A DNA stretch of 10,561 bases from an uncultured Parabacteroides sp. (GTDB taxonomy: Bacteria > Bacteroidota > Bacteroidia > Bacteroidales > Tannerellaceae). Location of the stretch: NCBI RefSeq assembly GCF_905196875.1, contig NZ_CAJJWO010000114.1:1-10561 (forward strand), given 5' to 3'. The position numbers and the translations under genes were made by a program. Shown piece by piece: positions 1 through 6,675 of this stretch. Numbering within the stretch: the stretch's first letter is position 1; each line of letters begins with the position of its first letter. The notes beneath the pieces were generated by a model. That model did no database searches. It was not told the DNA's origin and was given only the letters and a program-made list of their open reading frames with translations.

Positions 1-10
1 CAGGTGCAGC

Positions 11-49
11 CTTGATCTTTTGACTACTTTTGGATCAAGCCAAAAGTAG
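11..49 (-). repeat. Inverted repeat with pseudoknot potential, 3' of the lipoprotein gene
   Basis: CTACTTTTGG (24-33) and CCAAAAGTAG (40-49) form a perfect 10-bp hairpin with the 6-nt loop ATCAAG. The loop plus its neighbouring G (33-39, GATCAAG) is also perfectly complementary to CTTGATC at 11-17. A transcript of either strand could therefore form the hairpin, the alternative 7-bp pairing, or both together as an H-type pseudoknot. It begins about 42 bp beyond the lipoprotein stop codon on the minus strand, where a terminator would be expected, but no T-tract follows it. From memory, similar hairpin-plus-GATCAAG sequences recur between genes in Bacteroides and relatives; this was not checked. 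Confidence 0.55.
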
Positions 50-91
50 GTTCAAAACTTTCTAGTTTCGAGGCTTCTTTCTACATCTCCC

Positions 92-562
92 CTACCGTCT
101 TACCAACGTATATTTATAGGCTGTCTCCGTGCAGTCCTGGATATATAATGTATCTCCTTTTATAGATAATGGGTATGAAGGGTTTGTTGCATAAAAGACA
201 TCCATCTGATATGCATCGTAACCGGCACCGGTGTCGGATTTCCGCCAGTTCAGGTCGCCGGGTTCGTCTTTGTTGTCTTCTGTCCAGACATATTTATCAC
301 CGTTGAAAAGGATGAAAGTATTTTCAAACTCGCAGGTTTCGCGGGCATTCTGACCGCTGACTAATTCCCATTTACCATTTACCAGCTCTTTTATTTCCGG
401 TAATGTTTTGTCGTAAAGAGTTGTATTGACAGAGGTTTGCGCTTTTGGCTCGACCCCTTTTTGATTCATCTCTTTTTGCTTTGACTGACCCTGGCAACCT
501 GCTGTTACCAGCAGAGATAACCCCAGCATGGCTACCATGAAAACACCTTTTATCTTATTCAT
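92..562 (-). CDS. Small lipocalin-like lipoprotein of unknown function
   Basis: This 156-residue protein starts with a lipoprotein signal: two lysines, a hydrophobic stretch (residues 7-20) and a lipobox LVTAGC with the acylated cysteine at position 23. The residues after Cys23 (QGQSKQKEM) lack the acidic cluster that exports many Bacteroides lipoproteins to the cell surface, so it probably faces the periplasm (inference). A linker to about residue 50 precedes a compact beta-rich domain. That domain begins with GKWELVSG (63-70), resembling the GxW first strand of lipocalin-like domains, and ends in a YKYTLVRR strand. Cys77 and Cys144 could form a disulfide. It starts 9 bp after the stop of the TPR/protease-like gene and is almost certainly cotranscribed with it. 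No specific family was recognised, and no ligand can be named. Confidence 0.85.
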   Translation of the reverse strand: MNKIKGVFMVAMLGLSLLVTAGCQGQSKQKEMNQKGVEPKAQTSVNTTLYDKTLPEIKELVNGKWELVSGQNARETCEFENTFILFNGDKYVWTEDNKDEPGDLNWRKSDTGAGYDAYQMDVFYATNPSYPLSIKGDTLYIQDCTETAYKYTLVRR

Positions 563-571
563 ATCCGGTAC

Positions 572-2302
572 TTATTTACAATGTTCTTTTATCAGTCTTT
601 CAGCCAACGGATCACCCAGTTCTTTTGCTTTGTTCAGGGCTTCGCAAGCTTCTGCTTTCTTCTCCAGGCGTACATAGCAGATACCTTTCAGACGGTAGCA
701 GGCGGCAAAGTCGGGAGCTACTTTCAAGGCATTGTCGATACTGGTCAATGCGTCGTTATAGTTTTTCATGCGTACATAGACGGAAGCCTCTTCGGCACGA
801 TAATCGGGAACATCCGGACTCAGGCGAATGGCTTCTTTGATGTCGGCCAAAGCTCCTTCCAGGTCTTCGGAACGGAATTTAGCCTGTTCGCGATAATAGT
901 AGAAGCTGCTGCCTACATCTCCATTCATCGCTTTATAATACAAATCGTAGTCGGCAATAGCTGCATCATACTGAGACAGGCGCAGTTTCCAGTCGATACG
1001 TTCGAGAATATAAGGACCGGCCTCGGAGGTAAGCGGCAAACCGCATTTATCGATCGCACCGTCTAAAAGGGCAATGATATCACCGATATTGAAACCTGTA
1101 ATATTTTCCTTTGCCTTAGCAGCCCAGTAGAAAGATGTAGGCGAAGCCAGATCACTGTTGTTTACGATCATATATTCGTTATAAGCCTGCTCGAATTCCC
1201 GCTGATAGAAATAAATATCACCGGATAGTTGATGATAGACAGGGAGGTCTTCTTCCTGAATCGCTTTCTGAATAGTTTCCTGCGCTGCTTGTACGGACCA
1301 AGTCGGATCGGTCAAGGTAGTATCGCCGGCGGCTACGTTATAGATCAGTTTAGCCTGATTGTAATAGACATCGCCTTTCTTATCGCTATACTTTGATGCT
1401 GTGTCGATATCTTCCAAAGCCATCTTCAGATATTTAGCCTGTTCGGCAGGTGTTGAAGCCAGTTCCGCCCGACGGCTGGCATAGTGAGAGGCACGGTTCA
1501 GATAGCCGTCTGCCGAATTCGGAAAAGTGGCGATAAAATCATTCAATGTTTCCAGATAGCTTTTAGGATCCTGTGTGCTACCTTTCAGAAATAAAGCGAC
1601 CTGCGCTTGTTCCACGTCGGCAGGCCATGCTTTTTTTATACCGATACTATTATATACCGTATTCAGGAAATCGGTTGATGCAATAGCCAGGCTATTGACG
1701 TAAGAAGCTGAAACGGCATACGAAATATCTTTTTTACCGGTAGCATCCGCCTGTGCCAGCCCGAATACCTGACCTTCGGCATTGAGTATCGGCGAGTTCA
1801 CCTGGTCATTCTGCAAAGGTATCGATAACTTATAATAACTGTAAGGATCTTTCAACTTGCTGACTTCAGTGATTGCGCCTTGTGCAAAGACTGCATTTTT
1901 AGCAGTACCGTAAGACAATAAGTAAGCTTCCGTCCCCACAGTCAACGGATCGGATGCGATCGGGAGAAACTGAACTTTCTTAGGTGTTTCAGCTTTCACT
2001 TTTATAACGTCGTAGAGTTCGTCGGCCCCGATAATGGTCGTCACCGGATACGTTTTACCTTCCGTATCGGTTGCGGTTGCCCTTTCTGCACCCTTAAACA
2101 GATCGTAAGCTGCGAGGATATCACCTGTTTCGGAAACAAAGAAACCTGTTCCCGAGGTTAGTTTAGCTCCGTCTTTTCCGTATGTGGTGATTAAAACAAC
2201 GGCCTTTTTACTTTTATCCATCCATTTAGGGGCGTTTTTCTGTGCAGTTGCCGGTAGTAAATGGCAACAAATTAAAATAAGTAGTAATAGTGTTCGTTTC
2301 AT
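572..2302 (-). CDS. Secreted trypsin-like (probable pseudoprotease) and TPR-repeat protein
   Basis: I chose the ATG at 2302. It gives a normal signal peptide (MKRTLLLLILICCHLLPATA, then Q), follows purine-rich AGAAAAGAA and leaves a reasonable leader from the predicted promoter. An in-frame ATG at 2314 would add four residues. Numbering is from 2302 (576 residues). Residues about 30-210 look like the HtrA/trypsin fold: GTGFFVS (51-57) matches the GSGF strand and GDILAAYDLF (60-69) matches the strand that normally carries TNNHV. The catalytic histidine position is Asp67, and the GNSGGP loop reads DQVNSP (166-171), placing Val168 at the serine position. Proteolysis is therefore unlikely. Residues about 260-576 are helical TPR repeats, clearest at 471-500, 501-531 and 535-567. 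It is probably a periplasmic scaffold or sensor working with the lipoprotein encoded 9 bp downstream. Confidence 0.88.
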   Translation of the reverse strand: MKRTLLLLILICCHLLPATAQKNAPKWMDKSKKAVVLITTYGKDGAKLTSGTGFFVSETGDILAAYDLFKGAERATATDTEGKTYPVTTIIGADELYDVIKVKAETPKKVQFLPIASDPLTVGTEAYLLSYGTAKNAVFAQGAITEVSKLKDPYSYYKLSIPLQNDQVNSPILNAEGQVFGLAQADATGKKDISYAVSASYVNSLAIASTDFLNTVYNSIGIKKAWPADVEQAQVALFLKGSTQDPKSYLETLNDFIATFPNSADGYLNRASHYASRRAELASTPAEQAKYLKMALEDIDTASKYSDKKGDVYYNQAKLIYNVAAGDTTLTDPTWSVQAAQETIQKAIQEEDLPVYHQLSGDIYFYQREFEQAYNEYMIVNNSDLASPTSFYWAAKAKENITGFNIGDIIALLDGAIDKCGLPLTSEAGPYILERIDWKLRLSQYDAAIADYDLYYKAMNGDVGSSFYYYREQAKFRSEDLEGALADIKEAIRLSPDVPDYRAEEASVYVRMKNYNDALTSIDNALKVAPDFAACYRLKGICYVRLEKKAEACEALNKAKELGDPLAERLIKEHCK

Positions 2303-2331
2303 TTCTTTTCTCATGTTATCAGATATGCCGA

Positions 2332-2362
2332 CAAATGTAATACTTTATTATCTTTGTACATA
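2332..2362 (-). promoter_or_regulatory. Predicted sigma-ABfr promoter for the protease-like/TPR and lipoprotein unit
   Basis: On the minus strand, TACATTTG (2339 down to 2332) matches the Bacteroidetes -7 consensus TAnnTTTG exactly. TATG (2362-2359), 19 bp upstream, is a 3-of-4 match to the -33 element TTTG. Transcription would start near 2328, about 26 nt before the ATG at 2302. The element overlaps the promoter of the divergent MBL gene. Confidence 0.6.
2349..2356 (+). promoter_or_regulatory. Predicted -7 box for the MBL-fold gene
   Basis: TATCTTTG is an exact match to the Bacteroidetes -7 consensus TAnnTTTG. It would place the transcription start near 2360, about 28 nt before the ATG at 2389. 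No convincing TTTG-like -33 element lies 19-21 bp upstream (around 2325-2329), so the promoter may be weak or need an activator. Confidence 0.55.
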
Positions 2363-2388
2363 TTGTCTGAGTATAAATTTATCCGCTT

Positions 2389-3114
2389 ATGAAACTTAAA
2401 ATTTTATTCCTTATGTGTAGTTTATCAGTAGCATTCTTTGCATCGGGTAAGTCTTTCGAGACTGACAAGTTCATTACTAAAGATGGAGGAGAGCTTGTTA
2501 TTACGTTTATCAAACATGGTAGCTTAGAACTTACCTTCAATGGGCATCATATACAGGTAGACCCAGTTTCCGAATATGCCGATTATTCGGTATTTCCCAA
2601 AGCAGACATCATACTGATCACACACGAACATGGCAATCATCTGGACCCCAAGGCGATCAGCGCCTTGGAAAAGAACGGTACATTACTAATTACAAATGAA
2701 GCCAGTAGTAGAATCCTCGGGAAAGGAACCGTCATGAAGAATGGAGATAAACTGACACCTGTCGATTACATGGACATCGAAGCTGTTCCTGCTTACAACA
2801 CGACGCCCGGACATGAGAAGTTCCATCCCCGCCATCGGGATAACGGCTATATCCTGACACTGGGCGGAACCCGCGTTTACATCGCCGGAGATACCGAAGA
2901 TATCCCCGAGTTGAAAGAATTAAAAGATATAGATATCGCTTTCCTCCCGGTAAATCAACCTTATACAATGACTGTGCCGCAGGCCATTCATGCAGCGAAA
3001 ATGTTTTCACCGAAAGTTCTTTATCCCTATCATTATGGTGATACGAAGATCGAGGAACTGAAGGAGGGACTCAAAAGCAGTACAATAGATATACGCATCA
3101 GACAGATGCAATAA
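2389..3114 (+). CDS. Exported metallo-beta-lactamase-fold hydrolase (UlaG/UPF0173-like)
   Basis: This 241-residue protein has an N-terminal Sec signal peptide (about residues 1-20), so it probably acts in the periplasm. The rest is a compact MBL fold of the type found in UlaG-like and UPF0173 lactonase or hydrolase proteins. ADIILITHEHGNHLD carries the first metal motif: His79, His81 and His84. Further likely ligands are His142 or His146, Asp168 in AGDTED, and His215 in YPYHYGDT. The usual HxHxDH motif reads HEHGNH here, so the metal-2 aspartate is Asn83. That could change metal occupancy or activity. It is a single-gene unit, divergent from the TPR gene and convergent with the efflux operon. 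The substrate cannot be deduced. The fold call is confident; catalytic activity is not. Confidence 0.9.
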   Translation: MKLKILFLMCSLSVAFFASGKSFETDKFITKDGGELVITFIKHGSLELTFNGHHIQVDPVSEYADYSVFPKADIILITHEHGNHLDPKAISALEKNGTLLITNEASSRILGKGTVMKNGDKLTPVDYMDIEAVPAYNTTPGHEKFHPRHRDNGYILTLGGTRVYIAGDTEDIPELKELKDIDIAFLPVNQPYTMTVPQAIHAAKMFSPKVLYPYHYGDTKIEELKEGLKSSTIDIRIRQMQ

Positions 3115-3172
3115 TTGGGGTACAAATAAAAGAAGGGTGTTTTGAAATGTAAAGACAGGACTTTTGAACACG

Positions 3173-3208
3173 AAATAAGGGACTTTTGTTTTCAAAAGTC
3201 CCTTATTT
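3173..3208 (+). terminator. Bidirectional rho-independent terminator
   Basis: AAATAAGGGACTTTTG (3173-3188) and CAAAAGTCCCTTATTT (3193-3208) are perfect 16-bp complements around a TTTT loop, with a T-rich end on the plus strand and an A-rich start. It lies 58 bp after the MBL stop and 72 bp beyond the last permease stop, so it can end both convergent transcripts. A second copy of the left-arm core, GGACTTTTGAA (3158-3168), can also pair with the right arm (3191-3201). Confidence 0.88.
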
Positions 3209-3280
3209 TTTCAAGCATCGTCTAACCATATTATCCTATTAATTATCAACACATTATAAGCTAAACAATAAATAGCAATA

Positions 3281-4465
3281 TCAACGATGAGATTTCCTTA
3301 TATTATATCGGTACACCAGGCATGACAGCACGAAATAAACGACGCACTGTATCCATAGTGTAATATATTCCGTATGTATCTCCGCCATCGAAGCCCCCAT
3401 CGAATTGAGCTTCACATAGGCCAACGTTGCCGGTGCAGCCGGGATCAGGAAATGCGACAACTTCCAGTACCAGGGCATCAGTTCCAACGGATAGGATACG
3501 CCGGAAAGAAAGATCAGGCCGACGGAGAAGAAGGCGATCATCAACAGAGGAGCGTCCGAGTCGGTAAAGACTATGGATGCCGTCAGGCCGAAGAAGCTGG
3601 TCGCCATCAGAAAGGGGATCAGCAACATAACGATGTTCCATACATTTCCTATATCCGGCAGGTCGAAGATAAGCGGTATCAATCCTAATAAAAAAAGGGA
3701 GAAGACAGCATACAACAGCATATAGACAAATGTCTTTCCGATCACCAGCCGTCCGGATTGCGCAAGGGTCGGGCGATATGCCTGCAATAATTTAAACTGC
3801 CGCTCCTCTCCGCTGACCATACCGATCACCATCAATAATGTCTGAAACATAATGACGATCAGCACGGCCGGTATCAGGTAAGTTCCATAGCCTTCCGTGT
3901 AGTTATACAAAGCCGTACCCGCCACATCGATCGGCTGCAGGGATGCCAGTTGCTCCGCATCCCCGGCGGGAAGGAACACCAGCATTTCCGGGCGGTAACG
4001 GTCGTTGAGTGCCAGCATAGAACCGGCCGATGCTTCCTGTATCGACAGATAATAAAGGAAGGCACTGGTCGTTTCATACATGATAAAGACGGACTCGTCG
4101 CCACGCGAAACACGGTCGGTGAAATCGTGCGGCAGGTATAAGATACCAGCTGCCTCGTCGCGTTTCATCAACTCCTTCGCCTGCGGAAAATCTTCGCCGG
4201 TAGCTATCACATCTACCTGTGGCGTTGCATTCAATAGGCGGATATATTCGCGGCTCAACTCCGTCTTCGAATTGTCCACCACAACGACCGGGACATTGCG
4301 CACCACGTCGGGAGCATACATGTAATTATATAACAGACCGTACATGAAAATGCCTCCCATCAACACCAGCACGATGGCAAAACTGCCCGAAATGGTCTTG
4401 AACTCATTCCGGATGATGGCGGATATACTACTCAGACCTGCCTTTATGTTATTTGATATTTTCAT
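3281..4465 (-). CDS. ABC-2 family permease, second of a pair
   Basis: This 394-residue inner-membrane protein has the architecture of exporter permeases such as YhhJ/YbhR. One membrane segment (about 28-48) is followed by a large periplasmic domain (about 50-190), which opens with VPVVVVDNSKTELSREYI (58-75). Five further membrane segments lie in the C-terminal half. FLSGVSYPLELMPWYW (319-334) is the family's conserved loop before the last helices. There is no Walker A, Walker B or ABC signature, so it is a membrane subunit only. Its start overlaps the end of the preceding permease gene by 17 nt, suggesting translational coupling and a heterodimer. It is the last gene before the terminator. 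Substrates of related systems include drugs and other hydrophobic compounds; the substrate here is unknown. Confidence 0.9.
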   Translation of the reverse strand: MKISNNIKAGLSSISAIIRNEFKTISGSFAIVLVLMGGIFMYGLLYNYMYAPDVVRNVPVVVVDNSKTELSREYIRLLNATPQVDVIATGEDFPQAKELMKRDEAAGILYLPHDFTDRVSRGDESVFIMYETTSAFLYYLSIQEASAGSMLALNDRYRPEMLVFLPAGDAEQLASLQPIDVAGTALYNYTEGYGTYLIPAVLIVIMFQTLLMVIGMVSGEERQFKLLQAYRPTLAQSGRLVIGKTFVYMLLYAVFSLFLLGLIPLIFDLPDIGNVWNIVMLLIPFLMATSFFGLTASIVFTDSDAPLLMIAFFSVGLIFLSGVSYPLELMPWYWKLSHFLIPAAPATLAYVKLNSMGASMAEIHTEYITLWIQCVVYFVLSCLVYRYNIRKSHR

Positions 4466-5633
4466 ACTTATGACTTAAAATTGCTCTTTTTAAATGCGGC
4501 ACCAACAGGAAAGCCACCAGGATGAAACAGAACAGCGCACTGAAATTCCACCAGGTATAGGCAAACCCATAATCGCCGTACAAAAGATTTTGATTGATCT
4601 CCACAAAATGACGTACCGGAAACAGAAACGATGTATAATAGACCGGAGCATACATGGCCGGAGCCGGAAAAGTTACCCCCGACAAAGTGGCTCCCAACGA
4701 CCCGACCATCGACACGATACTGATAATGATACTGATCGTCGGAAAGAGGGAGAACAGGAAAACGGCCAGCGCCTGGGTAGCGATCACGAACAGGACCGAA
4801 GTCAGATTCAATGGCCAGAACCCACAGGAGAAAGGGATATTCATAGGGCCGAACATCACGTAGTTACCGAGGATACTCATCAGGGAAAAGATGATGGTGT
4901 AAGGTAACAGTTTCCCGAAAAGGGCGGTGACCATGTTCATATCGGCCGTTGCCAGCCACTCGTCGCCGGTATGGAATTTCAGTTCGCTACCGACGGCATA
5001 CACCGTAGTCAACAGGATGATTACCTGGAAGAAGATAAAAAAGAACGGATTGCTCAGGTAAACCGAGTAATCGAGATCGGGATTATACAGCGGGTGGTTC
5101 TGTGCCTCGATCGGTAGCAGGAAAGTCGTTACCTGCTTCTGATTAATTCCCATCGCAACGGCTTCTGAAACGATCGGCGACATGGAGAGCGTCCGCAGCA
5201 CATTCTCGAAAGCGCCTCTCACCTCACCGCCTACGCTCAACAAGGCATAATGATAATAGTAGGATAAGGTAGCCTGTCTCCCACCCGTCACGTCTGCTTC
5301 GAATTGATTCGGGATTACCAGATAACCGTATATTTCTTTCGCCTGTGTCGCTTTACGGGCCGTCTCGGCATCGACATAATGCCGTGTCACCCGGAAGGTG
5401 GGAACGGCTTCGACCTGACGGACTACTTCACGCGACAAGGCTGTCTGGTCCTGGTCTACAATGCCTACCGGAATATTCTCCATCTGCCCGTTTCCGAAGA
5501 TCGTAGACATGAAGAAGATACAGAACAGCGGCAACACGATGCAGACCCCGAAATAGAGCCTGCGCGAAACCATCCGATGCAATTCGCGGCGAAGTACATT
5601 GTAAAAAGGACTATGTTGTTTATTACTATTCAT
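4449..5633 (-). CDS. ABC-2 family permease, first of a pair
   Basis: Also exactly 394 residues, and a paralogue of the permease encoded just downstream, with the same layout. A cytoplasmic N-terminus is followed by one membrane helix (about 27-46) and a periplasmic domain (about 47-195) opening with IPVGIVDQDQTALSREVV (54-71). Membrane helices follow at about 197-217, 241-261, 275-297, 299-321 and 363-383. LSGVTFPAPAMYAPVYY (317-333) matches the conserved LSGVsyP loop of the partner. The two paralogues likely form the heterodimeric channel of an HlyD/TolC-linked exporter. Translation starts 12 bp after the HlyD gene stop and the 3' end overlaps the next gene by 17 nt. No ATP-binding motif is present here or in any neighbour. 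Confidence 0.9.
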   Translation of the reverse strand: MNSNKQHSPFYNVLRRELHRMVSRRLYFGVCIVLPLFCIFFMSTIFGNGQMENIPVGIVDQDQTALSREVVRQVEAVPTFRVTRHYVDAETARKATQAKEIYGYLVIPNQFEADVTGGRQATLSYYYHYALLSVGGEVRGAFENVLRTLSMSPIVSEAVAMGINQKQVTTFLLPIEAQNHPLYNPDLDYSVYLSNPFFFIFFQVIILLTTVYAVGSELKFHTGDEWLATADMNMVTALFGKLLPYTIIFSLMSILGNYVMFGPMNIPFSCGFWPLNLTSVLFVIATQALAVFLFSLFPTISIIISIVSMVGSLGATLSGVTFPAPAMYAPVYYTSFLFPVRHFVEINQNLLYGDYGFAYTWWNFSALFCFILVAFLLVPHLKRAILSHKYENIK

Positions 5634-5645
5634 AGATGATGCCGG

Positions 5646-6638
5646 TTATTGTTCTCCCAAATTAAGCAGGACAGACATGCCCGGACGTAATCCGTCGACC
5701 GGTTTTACCGGCAAGGCATGGATCTCGAACGTCCGCAGATCGTAACTTCCTGTCTGCTTCGTCGACTTCCAGGTGGCGAAGCTACCCAGCGGACTAACAT
5801 AGTTAATCTTGAATTCAATACCTTTTGTCGCGATTGCAGGTACATCCGCTTTAAATGTGCTTCCCATTTTAAAGAGCGGCAGACGGTCTTCACGCACATT
5901 CAGGACTACATGCACATCGTCAAGTACCACCAGGTTCATGATCGGCATGCCGGCCCCTACCAATTCACCCCGCTTCGGGAAAATAGTGGAGATCTGACCG
6001 GATTCGGGAGCTACCAGGCGGGCGTCTTGCAGAAGGGCTTCGACTTCGTTGACTGTTCCCTGTGCTGCCGTAACCAGTGAACGAGCACTTTCCTTATCCT
6101 GTATCCGGGCACCGTCGAGAGCCATCTGATATTCATTATAGCAAGCCCGTTCGTTGGCAACGGCGGCGTTATAGAGTGCTTCCACTTCGTCTTTTCGTTG
6201 GGAGGTGACTACGCTGTCTTTATAAAGGGCTGTAATACGGTCGTAAGTTGTTTTTGCCAGCCGGAGGTCTGATTTCGATTTGTTCCATAACTGTTCTACG
6301 GATGCTACGATCTGCTTCCGGGTTCCCTCATCAACCTTTTGATTCTGGAATTTGGCGATATTCTCCAAAGCATTTACTTGCTGGTACTTCGCCATTGCTT
6401 CGGGACTGTTGATAACCACGAGTGTATCGCCGGCCTTTACATTTTGTCCTTCTTTCACTAAAAAGGTATCAATACGTCCGGGCAATTTACCGGATATGCG
6501 TATTTCGGTAGCTTCAATTTGCCCTTGCAGGATAACCGGCTTCTTTTGCAGTAAAAGCATTCCGACACCGGATATGATTATTACGGCGATCAGTACCACT
6601 ATAAAGGAGATCGTCAGGTATTTCTTTGTGTTGTCCAT
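5646..6638 (-). CDS. HlyD-family periplasmic adaptor (membrane fusion protein)
   Basis: This 330-residue protein is anchored by one N-terminal membrane helix (about 7-30). The first half of a biotinyl-lipoyl-like domain follows (38-78, with GKLPGRIDTFLVKEGQNVKAGDTL around 50-73), then an alpha-helical coiled-coil hairpin (about 82-205). The second lipoyl half (APESGQISTIFPKRGELVGAG, 210-230) and a beta-barrel ending in GLRPGMSV (316-323) complete it. This is the standard YbhG/EmrA-type adaptor order. It should bridge the two inner-membrane permeases and the outer-membrane factor, between whose genes it lies. Spacing is 37 bp after the outer-membrane factor gene and 12 bp before the first permease gene, consistent with one operon. 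Confidence 0.93.
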   Translation of the reverse strand: MDNTKKYLTISFIVVLIAVIIISGVGMLLLQKKPVILQGQIEATEIRISGKLPGRIDTFLVKEGQNVKAGDTLVVINSPEAMAKYQQVNALENIAKFQNQKVDEGTRKQIVASVEQLWNKSKSDLRLAKTTYDRITALYKDSVVTSQRKDEVEALYNAAVANERACYNEYQMALDGARIQDKESARSLVTAAQGTVNEVEALLQDARLVAPESGQISTIFPKRGELVGAGMPIMNLVVLDDVHVVLNVREDRLPLFKMGSTFKADVPAIATKGIEFKINYVSPLGSFATWKSTKQTGSYDLRTFEIHALPVKPVDGLRPGMSVLLNLGEQ

Positions 6639-6675
6639 AATTATTTATTTGTGTTTATTGTTGATTCAATATTTC

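Noticed and set aside
92..562. NlpE-like copper or envelope-stress lipoprotein
   Set aside because: The CxxC motif expected of NlpE is missing; only the lipobox and a lipocalin-like GxW strand are visible.
581..1066. Plus-strand reading frame of 161 codons opposite the TPR gene
   Set aside because: It is wholly antisense to a well-supported coding region, and its composition is that of a shadow frame (rich in Phe and Gln).
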